Origin: Candidatus Zixiibacteriota bacterium
Lineage (GTDB): Bacteria; Zixibacteria; MSB-5A5; GN15; FEB-12
NCBI GenBank assembly: GCA_040752815.1
Contig: JBFMGC010000020.1
Location: 1 to 46,182, forward strand
Direction: 5' to 3'
Length of the DNA: 46,182 nt
Position 1 is the stretch's first letter, and every line of letters starts with the position of its first letter. The translations under genes and the position numbers were made by a program. Shown piece after piece: positions 1-8,458 of this stretch. The notes beneath the pieces are model-generated. The model made no database searches and was not told the DNA's origin. It saw nothing but the letters and a program-made list of their open reading frames with translations.

Positions 1-446
1 ATCCTGACCGGCTTGTTGATCACAAACTTGGAGCGGGATTTGATGGGAACCGCTACCGCCTCGAACGCCGGCTCGCCTAACTCGGTTCGCACGATATAGC
101 CGCCGCTGATTCTCTTTATCAGGTGTGTTTGGTCGATCGACGTACCAGTCTCTATTTGAAAACACCGGCGGGATGACCGCTTGCTTTTTAGATAGACCGA
201 TGTGATCCGGAGCCCGTTGCCGGATTTTTCCGCCCAACTACCATCGGCGTTGTACACATCCATGCGGATGTCGGCCTCGCGGCTCGGCGACAGCCAGAGA
301 AGGCCGTCGGCGCCGACACCGGTGCGGGGGTCACAGATTGCTCGCGCCAGTGCGGGCAGGCGGTTCTTCGAGAAACTTCGGTTGTCTGCTCGATCAAGCA
401 CGACAAAGTCGTTCCAGAGGGCGTGGTACTTATGAAATCTGATCAT
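1..446 (-). CDS. dapF: Diaminopimelate epimerase-like protein (DapF), 3' part missing
   Basis: The first 148 codons read without a break and run off the window edge. DapF interconverts LL- and meso-diaminopimelate for lysine and peptidoglycan synthesis in the cytoplasm. Family landmarks seen: HALWNDFVVLD near the N-terminus (family HGLGNDF), GVGADGLL around residue 48, and NADGSWAEKSGNGLR around residues 71-85. In known DapF enzymes the last motif reads CGNG, and that cysteine is one of two catalytic bases; here it is serine. The second cysteine lies outside the window. The ATG at 446 gives the usual N-terminus. A TTG six bases further upstream has a better-spaced GGAG and could be the true start. 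The upstream aminotransferase gene is separated by a terminator, so this gene probably has its own promoter. Family sure; activity uncertain. Confidence 0.82.
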   Translation of the reverse strand, partial: MIRFHKYHALWNDFVVLDRADNRSFSKNRLPALARAICDPRTGVGADGLLWLSPSREADIRMDVYNADGSWAEKSGNGLRITSVYLKSKRSSRRCFQIETGTSIDQTHLIKRISGGYIVRTELGEPAFEAVAVPIKSRSKFVINKPVR

Positions 447-488
447 GAGCGGCAATGTATAACTCCGCGCGCACGGACAGCTCAAGCA

Positions 489-517
489 AAAAGCCGCGCC
501 CCGGGCGGCGCGGCTTT
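489..517 (-). terminator. Rho-independent terminator of the aminotransferase gene
   Basis: A GC-rich hairpin with arms AAAAGCCGCGCC and GGCGCGGCTTT is followed on the minus strand by a run of five T. It lies about 45 bases after the aminotransferase stop codon and before the dapF-like gene, so it should separate their transcripts. Confidence 0.8.
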
Positions 518-563
518 GCATTCATTACCAGGTCACTGCGGCTGCCGGGAAGGTGAGCGACGA

Positions 564-1772
564 TTACATGTTCTCCTTGAACAGATCGCCGAGGCGTCTT
601 ATGCCTTCCGTGATGCCTTCGTGTGACGCGTTTGAAAAATTGAGACGCAGGGTATTGGCGCCACCGCCGTTAGGGAAGAATGGTTCGCCATAAACATACG
701 CGACCTTGCGCTCGATCGCTTTGAACAGCAGCGCCTTTGCCGACATGTGCTTCGGCAGCGTCACCCACAGGAACAGACCGCCATCGGGCCTGGTCCACGA
801 GACACCCTCAGGGAACGATGTCTCCATTGCCTTGATCATTGTGTCGCGCTTGGCCAGGTAGTCCTTGCGCAGGCGCTCAATTTGCGGTTCCAGCAGGCCC
901 TGGCGCATATATTCGTATATAATGTACTGGCTGAACGTGCTGGTGTGAAGGTCGGTGCACTGCTTGACCTTCTCGAACTGCCTGATGATGCTCACCGGGC
1001 CATTCATCCAGCCGATTCGCAATCCGGGCGTGAGGGTCTTGGAGAAGGTCTTCAGCACGATAACCTCGTCGCCGCCCATAGATTTCAGAGTGCGCACCGG
1101 CTGTCCGGCAAAACGAATTTCGCTGTACGGGTTATCGTCGATTACAGGGATGCCGTAGCGAGCCGCAATCATGAGCAGCGCCTTGCGACGCTCCAGCGAC
1201 ATGGTGATTCCGGTCGGGTTCTGGAAGTTCGACACCGAGTATATCATCTTCGGCTTGTACTGCCTGATCTTGTCCTCAACCTCGTCGACCAGCATTCCGT
1301 CATCGTCCATCTCGACCGTAGCGTACCGCGCCTGGTAATACTGAAACGCCTGCAGCGCGCCCACATAAGTCGGATTCTCGGTCAGAACATAGTCGCCCGG
1401 ATCGATAAACACGCGCGCCAGCAGCTCGATACCCTGCTGCGACCCGGACGTTATAAGCACGTTTTCCGGCGCCGTGGGGGTACCAATTCGGGTGGCATTG
1501 GCGGCGATCATCTCGCGGAGCGGGACTATACCCATCGTGAGCGAATACTGCATACAGCCGGAGCCGTATTTCTCGATCACCTCCCCGGCGATTCGTGCCA
1601 GGTCGTCCAGCGGAAACATCTCCGGGGCGGGCAGACCCCCGGCAAAAGAGATGACCCCCGGCTGCGAGGTTATTTTCAGAATCTCCCTGATAATGGAGGC
1701 CTCGAGTGACTTCACATGGGGGGCGACAGGCCATTTGTCGGGGTGGACTTGCTGTTTGAGGTCAGCCAACAC
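564..1772 (-). CDS. PLP-dependent class I/II aminotransferase, LysN/2-aminoadipate type
   Basis: A 402-residue cytosolic fold-type I aminotransferase. Visible landmarks: FAGGLPAPEMFP at 43-54, TSGSQQG near 108, NPTY at 133, NPTG at 185-188, DDNPY at 212-216, the PLP-binding lysine in KTFSKTLTPGLRIGW (Lys245), and RLNFSN near the C-terminus, whose arginine binds the substrate carboxylate. Length and motifs match the LysN, kynurenine and MocR-like aminotransferase group, which uses 2-aminoadipate, aromatic or branched amino acids with 2-oxoglutarate; sequence alone does not settle the substrate. The start is GTG at 1772, with GGAAAGGA eight bases upstream. The neighbouring dapF-like gene makes a link to lysine or DAP metabolism possible, but a terminator separates the two. 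Confidence 0.9.
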   Translation of the reverse strand: MLADLKQQVHPDKWPVAPHVKSLEASIIREILKITSQPGVISFAGGLPAPEMFPLDDLARIAGEVIEKYGSGCMQYSLTMGIVPLREMIAANATRIGTPTAPENVLITSGSQQGIELLARVFIDPGDYVLTENPTYVGALQAFQYYQARYATVEMDDDGMLVDEVEDKIRQYKPKMIYSVSNFQNPTGITMSLERRKALLMIAARYGIPVIDDNPYSEIRFAGQPVRTLKSMGGDEVIVLKTFSKTLTPGLRIGWMNGPVSIIRQFEKVKQCTDLHTSTFSQYIIYEYMRQGLLEPQIERLRKDYLAKRDTMIKAMETSFPEGVSWTRPDGGLFLWVTLPKHMSAKALLFKAIERKVAYVYGEPFFPNGGGANTLRLNFSNASHEGITEGIRRLGDLFKENM

Positions 1773-1898
1773 AGTAGTTTCCTTTCCAGTGGCTCGGCCG
1801 GGTCATCGCATACCGGCGGGTCAAAGTATTCGACGGACAACTGGTCATCAGCGTCAATATGCACAAAACCGATCAAAAAGCAACTAAGACAAATCGTT

Positions 1899-1926
1899 TT
1901 GATCGGAGCGCGATCCGACCTATAAT
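1899..1926 (+). promoter_or_regulatory. Sigma-70-type promoter for the aldo/keto reductase gene
   Basis: TTGATC (1899-1904), a 16-base spacer and a consensus TATAAT (1921-1926), just upstream of an AGGAG at 1935-1939. Transcription should start near 1933. Confidence 0.65.
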
Positions 1927-1991
1927 GCGCACACAGGAGAAAATCGATCTTGATAGCGCTTAACCGCCTGTCCACCGGGGGGCAACCATCG

Positions 1992-2765
1992 ATGACCCAC
2001 AACTTCACCCACACAATACTGGGGAAAACCGGGCTGCGAGTACTCCGCCTGGGACTGTCTGCCACCTATCGGCCCGGCCGAGAGGTTGTCAGAAAGGCGC
2101 TCGATTTGGGCGTCAACTACCTCTTTTGCTACGGGTTCGACACCCAGATCACCAGGACCGTGCGTGAGATGGCGCCGTCGGAGCGGCAACGAGTTGTCGT
2201 AGCCACCGGTGCTTACAACCTCCTGGTCGGTCATCCCAATTTGCGGCGCACGCTGGAAAAGAGGCTCCGCCAGCTCGGCACCGATTACATAGATGTCTTT
2301 CTTTTTCTTGGCGTCACCAAAGGTAAGCATCTGACCGACCACGTGCGCGAAGAGCTCGTGCGCATCAAGAACGAGGGAAAAGTCCGGTTCGTAGGTTTGT
2401 CCTGCCACGATCGGAAGTTCGTCGGTGAGTTGGCCGCCGGCGGCTGGCCGGACGTCATCATGATTCGCTACAACGCCGCTCACCGTGGCGCCGAGCAGGA
2501 TATATTTCCGCACCTGGCCGCCCATAACTCCGGCGTCGTTGGATACACCGCCACACGCTGGACTTATCTCCTCCGCCGCCCCAAGGGATGGCCTAAGAAC
2601 GGCCGTATTCCGACAGCGGGTGAATGCTATCGCTTCGTGCTTTCGAACCCCAATGTGCATCTGTGCCTGACCGCTCCGAGCAACTTGAAGCAGTTCGAGG
2701 CGAATATCGCCGCCCTGCAGGGCGGCCCCTCTCCCCTGACGATCATGCGTTCATGTGTGAAATAG
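1992..2765 (+). CDS. Aldo/keto reductase-fold protein, catalytic residues apparently lost
   Basis: The protein (257 residues from this ATG) matches the AKR family: ILGKTGLRVLRLGLSA at the N-terminus, VRKALDLGVNY, RRLRQLGTDYIDVF and EGKVRFVGLSC. The catalytic tetrad of known AKRs (Asp, Tyr, Lys, His) is largely absent by eye. The FDTAxxYG segment is shortened to LFCYG without the aspartate, the lysine of ATK is glycine (VVVATGAYN), and the histidine after the DYIDxxxLH strand is replaced (DYIDVFLFLG). No C-terminal Fe-S cysteine motif is seen. It is probably a binding or regulatory pseudoenzyme. The ATG at 1992 gives a standard N-terminus; a TTG at 1950 preceded by AGGAG would add 14 residues. 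It is transcribed alone from the promoter at 1899-1926. Confidence 0.8.
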   Translation: MTHNFTHTILGKTGLRVLRLGLSATYRPGREVVRKALDLGVNYLFCYGFDTQITRTVREMAPSERQRVVVATGAYNLLVGHPNLRRTLEKRLRQLGTDYIDVFLFLGVTKGKHLTDHVREELVRIKNEGKVRFVGLSCHDRKFVGELAAGGWPDVIMIRYNAAHRGAEQDIFPHLAAHNSGVVGYTATRWTYLLRRPKGWPKNGRIPTAGECYRFVLSNPNVHLCLTAPSNLKQFEANIAALQGGPSPLTIMRSCVK

Positions 2766-2770
2766 GCGAC

Positions 2771-2812
2771 GCAGTGCGACCAAAGAAGTCGATGTTTGGC
2801 TGACCGCACTGC
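2771..2812. other. Imperfect hairpin between convergent genes
   Basis: GCAGTGCG (2771-2778) pairs with CGCACTGC (2805-2812), and inside them CCAAA pairs with TTTGG. It sits between the convergent AKR and VWA genes and could act as a bidirectional transcript end, although no T-run follows on either side. Confidence 0.4.
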
Positions 2813-2855
2813 GGGATCCAATCAACATTGAGACCCACGACCTTGCACTCTTGCC

Positions 2856-4862
2856 TCACCGCTTGTAATTGCGGTCGCCGTAGAAGTAGTCATCTTCGTC
2901 GTAGTCCGTGTGCCAGCCTGAGAGATCGGCGGCGCGGCGAATCAGATTCAGCAGATCCTCGGTCTGTTCGCCGGGGAGCTCGTGGCGAAGCGGCTCCGCG
3001 AGGCGATACAGAGTCTCGAACGATGTCCCCGCTGCATATGGCGTCTGTTTCAGCACCTCGGCAAAGCGACCGGCCACTATAGCCAGCCGGAGCTCAGGCC
3101 GTGATTGCTCGAAACCGGCGTAGTGCTGCCTCCACTGCGCGTCGCGGCCAAGTTCGAATACCTGCTTTCCTGAGGGGTCTTTCCAGCGCACGTGAACGGT
3201 CGCGATCTGCCCAAACTTGCGACCCCGATTCATTTCGAGTTCATAGACCGCCGTAATCTCGTGACCAGCGCCTACTTCGCCGCCGTCCTGGCGATTATCT
3301 CGGAAACGGTTATCGGCCACCGCCCGGTTTTCATATCCCAGCAGGCGATAGGCTTTGACGGCTTTGGGATTGAATTCGACCTGAACCTTGACATCGCGCG
3401 CTAGCACTTGCAGCGTGCCGATTACGTTATCAACGAACTCATCTCTGATGTCATCCGAGTCGTTTACATAGGCGTACCGTCCGTTCCCCTTGACCGCCAG
3501 TTGCTCAAGAAGCACGTCATTGTAATTGCCCATGCCGTAACCGAAAGTCGACATGACAATCCCCCGACGAGCGAACCGCTGCACCTCGCGCATGATCTCA
3601 TCCGGGCTGGTCCGCCCGACATTGGCAACCCCGTCGCTGCACAGGATTATGACGTTGTTGTGGCCGTTGACAAACTGCCGATTGGCCATCTCGTAACCGA
3701 GACGGATGCCAGCTTCTGCGTAAGTTGAGCCACCCACTCGGAGCCTGTCGACCGCTGCGAAGATATCCCAGTGGCGGTCAGCGGCAATCGGTTCGAACAC
3801 GACAAACGCCTGTGAGCCGTAAGCCACCATGCCGACCCGATCATGCCTGTTGAGCTGCTTCACGAGAGCCTTGATCGACCCGCTGACCAGGGCAAAGCGG
3901 TTGTCGCGCCCCATCGATCCGGATACGTCGATTACGAATGTGACATTCATCGGCTTGCGCTCAAAGCGGTCGATCTCCCGTCCCTTTACCGCCACTTTCA
4001 GCACTTTGATGTCGCTCTCGAAGGGCGAATCAGTCATCTCGGTGAAGACGCGGAAGGTCTCGTCATTGGGAACATTATAACCGTACTCGAAGTGGTTGAT
4101 GAACTCCTCCACTCGGACTGCGTCACGCGGCGGCACGTGACCGTCGAGCAGATACCGCCGCACGAGGTTGTACGAGGCATCGTCGACATCGAGCGCAAAA
4201 GTCGAGAAGCGATCGCGGCGTGTATCGGTGAACCCGTTGGTGCCGTAGTCCTCGAAAAACATGTCCTGGGGCAGCCAGTAGTCACTGTAGTTGGGGTGAT
4301 AGTCGACCGACGGCGCCCGTTTGGGCACCGGCATTAGGGTCGTGCCGCCGTATGAGTGGTCGCCGGACTGGACGCGCTGCTCCTCCAGCCGGTAGGTTGC
4401 ATCGGGTTCGCCGGTTGCCGCTCCCTGCCTCAGCTTTGACATACCCTCACTACTTTTCGAGTCTTCGCCGGGAGCAGGTGCGGTGAGGCGCGGCGCGGTC
4501 GTTCCGCCATCCTTTTTGGCTTTGGTCGTAAGCGCAATCTGAACCAGTTTCTCCTTTCCGGCATTGACTGCAACTACCAGTTCCGGCAGCCCCTTGACGA
4601 TGCCATAGTCCGGATGAGAAACCTCCAGGTGGTAGACTGCGCGGGGGACTCCATTAATAGAAAAGCACCCGGACGAATCCGTCTGGACGCGGTCGCCGGT
4701 TTCGGAGATGGTCACCCATGCGCCGGAGACAGGCTGCCCGGTTTCAGAGTCGGTCAGGCATCCGCTGATCGAACCAGCGGCGGGCTTTTCGCCCGCTGCC
4801 GTGGCAAAAGCCGTGCTTAAGACAGCCGCCACGACAGCCAACATTAGTTTCAACTTATTCAT
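2856..4862 (-). CDS. Exported von Willebrand factor type A domain protein (YfbK-like)
   Basis: A 668-residue protein with a signal peptide (KLMLAVVAAVLSTAFATAAG). An N-terminal carboxypeptidase-regulatory-like beta domain (GSISGCLTDSETGQPVSGAWV-type start, residues 30-110) is followed by a low-complexity linker. The conserved block STFALDVDDASYNLVRR (220-236) marks the YfbK/VWA family, and the VWA domain begins near 305. The MIDAS motif DVSGS (312-316) is intact. The C-terminal part resembles DUF3520. VWA domains bind ligands through a divalent metal; the partner is unknown, and an envelope location is inferred. The start is ATG at 4862 with AGGA seven bases upstream. It is divergent from the M16 pair across a 194-bp gap that may hold back-to-back promoters. 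Confidence 0.9.
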   Translation of the reverse strand: MNKLKLMLAVVAAVLSTAFATAAGEKPAAGSISGCLTDSETGQPVSGAWVTISETGDRVQTDSSGCFSINGVPRAVYHLEVSHPDYGIVKGLPELVVAVNAGKEKLVQIALTTKAKKDGGTTAPRLTAPAPGEDSKSSEGMSKLRQGAATGEPDATYRLEEQRVQSGDHSYGGTTLMPVPKRAPSVDYHPNYSDYWLPQDMFFEDYGTNGFTDTRRDRFSTFALDVDDASYNLVRRYLLDGHVPPRDAVRVEEFINHFEYGYNVPNDETFRVFTEMTDSPFESDIKVLKVAVKGREIDRFERKPMNVTFVIDVSGSMGRDNRFALVSGSIKALVKQLNRHDRVGMVAYGSQAFVVFEPIAADRHWDIFAAVDRLRVGGSTYAEAGIRLGYEMANRQFVNGHNNVIILCSDGVANVGRTSPDEIMREVQRFARRGIVMSTFGYGMGNYNDVLLEQLAVKGNGRYAYVNDSDDIRDEFVDNVIGTLQVLARDVKVQVEFNPKAVKAYRLLGYENRAVADNRFRDNRQDGGEVGAGHEITAVYELEMNRGRKFGQIATVHVRWKDPSGKQVFELGRDAQWRQHYAGFEQSRPELRLAIVAGRFAEVLKQTPYAAGTSFETLYRLAEPLRHELPGEQTEDLLNLIRRAADLSGWHTDYDEDDYFYGDRNYKR

Positions 4863-5056
4863 TGCCAGGTCCTTTCGGTAGGGCGTTTAAGTTCTCATCC
4901 CCTTTACCGGCAAAGCCCCGGTTTCTTCCCCTTGCCCCGCCGTTGCACGGCCACCGGACCTGGTCGTCTATCTTATTCTGAGCTTGACGGTTACCCGGCC
5001 GGGCTGTTAGTTTCCGGACCTGCGAAAAATCTGCAACCCTTGTTCTGAGGCAGCGC

Positions 5057-6559
5057 ATGAAACGAGCAACCTGTTTTGTCCCATCCGTATTCTTAATCGG
5101 ATTCCTGCTCGCCGGTCAGGCGGTCGGGTTCGATTTCAGTGAACTGGAAAATTCGGTCAAAGAGCACACTTTGCAGAACGGCATGAAGTTCATCGTTCTG
5201 GAAAGACACGAGGCACCGGTGGTCTCGTTTGTGATCCAGGCCAATGTCGGCTCGGTGGATGATCCCAAGGAGTACACCGGCCTGGCGCACATGTTCGAGC
5301 ACATGGCGTTCAAGGGGACCACGAGTATCGGCAGCAGAGATGTCAACAAAGAGCTTCGCTTGATGGCAGTGGAAGACTCCATCCTGATGGAACTCCGGTC
5401 CGAGAAGCGCAAAGGTCGACTCGCCGATAGCGCCAGAATAGCCGCATTGACCGAGGCTTTCGAGGCCGCCCGTGAGGCCGCCTACGAGCTCGTGGAGCCG
5501 AACGCCTACCAGGAGATAGTCCGGCGCGAGGGGGCGGTCGGTATCAACGCCGGCACCGGCCCGGACGCCACTACATACTTCTACAGTCTCCCCTCGAACA
5601 AGCTGGAACTCTGGATGGCGCTGGACTCAGACCGGTTTCTCGATCCGGTGCTTCGAGAGATGTACAAGGAGCGCGATGTCGTTGCCGAGGAGCGCCGCAT
5701 GCGTGTAGAAAACAGCCCCAGCGGCAAGGTTTATGAGGAACTGATCGCCCTGGCCTTCAAAGCGCATCCGTACGGCATCCGCGGTATCGGCCACATGTCC
5801 GACATTCAGAATCTCACCCGCGAGGCCGCCCTGGCGTTTTTCGAGAAACACTACGGCCCGTCAAACCTGGTGGCTGCGGTTGTCGGCGATGTCAAGGCCG
5901 AGGAAGTGTTCCGCCTGGCCGACCAGTACTGGAATCGTATCCCCTACCGGCCGAGTCCGGAACGGATTACCACGGTCGAGCCGCCGCAAAGCGGTGAGCG
6001 GCGCATGATCCTGGAAGACAAAGCCCAGCCTATGTATTCGGCCGCTTGGCATATCCCGGAGCTGACCCACCCCGACCGTCCGGCACTCGAGGCGCTGGTG
6101 GATCTTCTCGGGCGTGGCAGGACATCATTGCTATACAAGAGCCTGGTAAAGGAAAAGAAGATTGCCAGCAGCGTTAGCGTTTTTTCCGGGGCAGTGGGTG
6201 AAAAGTATCCAACCCTGCTCATGGTCACCGCGCTCCCAACCCCCGGCCATACCAACCTGGAATGCGAAACCGAGATCTTCGCTCAAATCGAAAAACTGAA
6301 AGCCGAACCGGTTTCGCAGTCAGATCTGGATAAAATCAAAGCGCGGGCGAGGGCTGGGTTTGTCGAAGGCCTGGAAGGGAATGCCGGGCTGGCGCGACAA
6401 CTGGTCACATACAACAACCTTTGGGGTCACTGGCGGGAGATGTTCCGCGAGCTGGCGCGGATCAATGCGGTCACGGCCGAGGATGTACAACGAGTGGCCA
6501 GCACTTACCTCACACGGCAGAACCGAACCGTAGTGATGATGGAAACCCAGGGAAGCTAA
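5057..6559 (+). CDS. Exported M16 family zinc metallopeptidase, catalytic member
   Basis: A 500-residue pitrilysin/M16 peptidase with a signal peptide (FVPSVFLIGFLLAGQAVG). The inverted zinc motif HxxEH is present as HMFEH at residues 78-82 (AHMFEHMAFKG), and the distal glutamate is expected in the ERDVVAEERRMR segment. An insertion rich in Ala, Glu and Arg separates the two halves of the active site. M16 proteins form clamshells that degrade peptides, often as a catalytic plus a non-catalytic subunit, which fits the next gene. The start is ATG at 5057 after GAGG. A weak promoter (TTGACG at 4984, 17-base spacer, TTAGTT) is possible upstream. It should act in the periplasm. Confidence 0.93.
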   Translation: MKRATCFVPSVFLIGFLLAGQAVGFDFSELENSVKEHTLQNGMKFIVLERHEAPVVSFVIQANVGSVDDPKEYTGLAHMFEHMAFKGTTSIGSRDVNKELRLMAVEDSILMELRSEKRKGRLADSARIAALTEAFEAAREAAYELVEPNAYQEIVRREGAVGINAGTGPDATTYFYSLPSNKLELWMALDSDRFLDPVLREMYKERDVVAEERRMRVENSPSGKVYEELIALAFKAHPYGIRGIGHMSDIQNLTREAALAFFEKHYGPSNLVAAVVGDVKAEEVFRLADQYWNRIPYRPSPERITTVEPPQSGERRMILEDKAQPMYSAAWHIPELTHPDRPALEALVDLLGRGRTSLLYKSLVKEKKIASSVSVFSGAVGEKYPTLLMVTALPTPGHTNLECETEIFAQIEKLKAEPVSQSDLDKIKARARAGFVEGLEGNAGLARQLVTYNNLWGHWREMFRELARINAVTAEDVQRVASTYLTRQNRTVVMMETQGS

Positions 6560-6575
6560 GCGGAGGCCGACTACC

Positions 6576-8027
6576 ATGAAATCACTCATTATGATCCTGA
6601 TAATCGTTGCCGCCCTTTGTTGTTCGGTGGCGGCATCGCCGACAGTCGATGTCACCAAGCTGCAGTACCCGCGCCTGAACGACATCGAAATCCCGAAGAT
6701 CACGCGCCATACCCTGGGCAACGGCCTTCGCCTGTATCTTGTCGAAGACCACGAGTTGCCGCTGTTCCGTATGTCAGTCAGAATCAACTGCGGTGGCTTT
6801 ATGGAACCGGCTGACAAAATCGGCCTGGTGGCGATACTCGGCCAGACGCTGCGAACGGGCGGCACCACCACAAGAACGGGTGACGCTCTTGATGAACTAC
6901 TCGAGAGTATCGGCGGCAGTGTGGAGACTTTTGGCGGCATTACCACCTGCGGTGCCTCTGTAAGTGTTCTCAGTGAACACACCGACCTTGGACTAGAGGT
7001 TCTCTCAGACATTCTCCAAAACCCGGTTTTCGATCCGGACAAGATCGAACTGGCCAAAGTGGCGCATCGATCGGGAATATCCCGCCGCAACGACCAGCCC
7101 CAGCAGATCGTCAGCCGCGAATTCGCCAAGCTCATTTATGGCGCCGAATCACCGTATGCCCGACACACTGAATATGCCACTATCGAGGCGATCAGCCGCG
7201 ATGATCTCGTGGCGTTTCACCGGGCCTGGTTCCACCCGGAGAATGTCCAGATGGCCATCTGGGGTGATTTCGACCCGAAGAAATTGGTCAAGCAGGTCGA
7301 GAAGCTGTTCGGCAAGTGGCCCCGAGGATCGAGCCCGGTCCCACCCTTGCCCAAGGTTACGTACAAATACAAACAGCAGGTTTACCTCGTAGACAAAGCC
7401 GATCTTAACCAGGCCCAGGTCATAATCGGCCATATCGGCGGTTTGCTCACCGATCGGGACTACGCCGATCGCATCGTGATGAACACAATCATGGGCGTGG
7501 GATTCGGTAGTCGGATGGTCGATGCGGTCAGATCGCGCGAGGGGCTCGCCTATTCGACCAGTTCCGCCTTTGGGGCCAATGTCGACCGGCCGGGCGTTTT
7601 CACCAGCTACGCTGCTACGAAGTCCGGGTCGACTGCAAAGGCGATTCGGGAGATGATCAAAGTTGTCAGGAGTATGCAGACCGATCCGCCCACGGTCGAT
7701 GAGCTCAAGACCGGCAAGGACAGTTACTTGAACTCGTTTGTGTTCCAGTTTGATACCCGTGCGGAAGTAGTCAACCGCATTATGGACTACGATTTCTATG
7801 GCCTGCCCAACGATTTCCTTCAGCAGGTCAAGGCGAGGGTGGAAAGTGTGACTGCCGATGACATTATAGATGCTGCAAAGCGCAATCTGAAGCCGGACTC
7901 GCTCATAATAATGGTAGTAGGCAACCCGAACGACTTTGACGAACCGCTGGATTCGCTCGGATTGGGGCCGGTCGAGAGGATTGATATTGCGATACGCCAA
8001 GCTGAAGCCCACGGAGGATCGCGGTAG
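6576..8027 (+). CDS. M16 family peptidase homologue without the zinc motif
   Basis: A 483-residue exported protein (signal peptide KSLIMILIIVAALCCSVAAS) with the M16 fold: HTLGNGLRLYLVEDHELP at the start and the R-Y pair region YSTSSAFGANVDRPGVF in the C-terminal half. Where an active subunit has HxxEH this one reads VAILGQTLRTGG, so no zinc can be held. It starts 16 bases after its neighbour with a strong GGAGG, so the two are co-translated. By analogy with mitochondrial processing peptidase and bacterial M16B pairs, it is likely the substrate-binding half of a heterodimer. The partnership is inferred from adjacency and motif loss. Confidence 0.9.
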   Translation: MKSLIMILIIVAALCCSVAASPTVDVTKLQYPRLNDIEIPKITRHTLGNGLRLYLVEDHELPLFRMSVRINCGGFMEPADKIGLVAILGQTLRTGGTTTRTGDALDELLESIGGSVETFGGITTCGASVSVLSEHTDLGLEVLSDILQNPVFDPDKIELAKVAHRSGISRRNDQPQQIVSREFAKLIYGAESPYARHTEYATIEAISRDDLVAFHRAWFHPENVQMAIWGDFDPKKLVKQVEKLFGKWPRGSSPVPPLPKVTYKYKQQVYLVDKADLNQAQVIIGHIGGLLTDRDYADRIVMNTIMGVGFGSRMVDAVRSREGLAYSTSSAFGANVDRPGVFTSYAATKSGSTAKAIREMIKVVRSMQTDPPTVDELKTGKDSYLNSFVFQFDTRAEVVNRIMDYDFYGLPNDFLQQVKARVESVTADDIIDAAKRNLKPDSLIIMVVGNPNDFDEPLDSLGLGPVERIDIAIRQAEAHGGSR

Positions 8028-8458
8028 GAACTGTCAGCTTGGGGAAGCTGCCGCAGGCAGACTCTGAGCGGATGCCCGTGATTAACTCATTGAGTTATTT
8101 GTCGTTAACTTGCGGGCCTAACCCTGGCGGGGAGAACGATTCCAAGGTCCGCTTCCCAAGAGTGACTCGCACACCGCGCAAGATGAAGCGTGGCGGCGCT
8201 GAGACGACATCGGGAGATCTAACTAGGGGCAGTTTTTGCGCCGCAAGCCAATCGCAGCGAGCTGATCCCGAACTCGACGCGACGACGCGATTTTACAGCG
8301 CCGCCGAGCGAAAGTGAGATAAGCACTTGCCAAAAAAGGCTTGCGTTCGAGACCGACGAGTGGTTCTATTACGGCGATGTGGCACAGTTGTTTTGCACAG
8401 TTGGAGCCGGCTGATCGTTACTAAGTCAACGCTATCAAGGACTTTCAAGGATTAGGTA
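8028..8458. other. 431-bp intergenic region with small palindromes
   Basis: I find no convincing gene here. Near its start are two mutually exclusive small hairpins, CAGCTT-GGGG-AAGCTG (8035-8050) and CTGCC-GCA-GGCAG (8048-8060), without a T-run. AACTCA-T-TGAGTT (8084-8096) is a perfect odd palindrome that could be an operator. A 92-codon open frame at 8039-8317 has no recognisable content. AAGGA just before 8459 is the ribosome site of the next gene. I see no clear -35/-10 pair. Confidence 0.4.

Noticed and set aside
747-1709. A 320-codon plus-strand frame antisense to the aminotransferase
   Set aside because: Its translation has no family similarity and is the shadow of a well-recognised gene on the other strand.
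8039-8317. A 92-codon frame between the M16 pair and the first secreted protein
   Set aside because: No ribosome site, odd composition and no recognisable motif; treated as intergenic.
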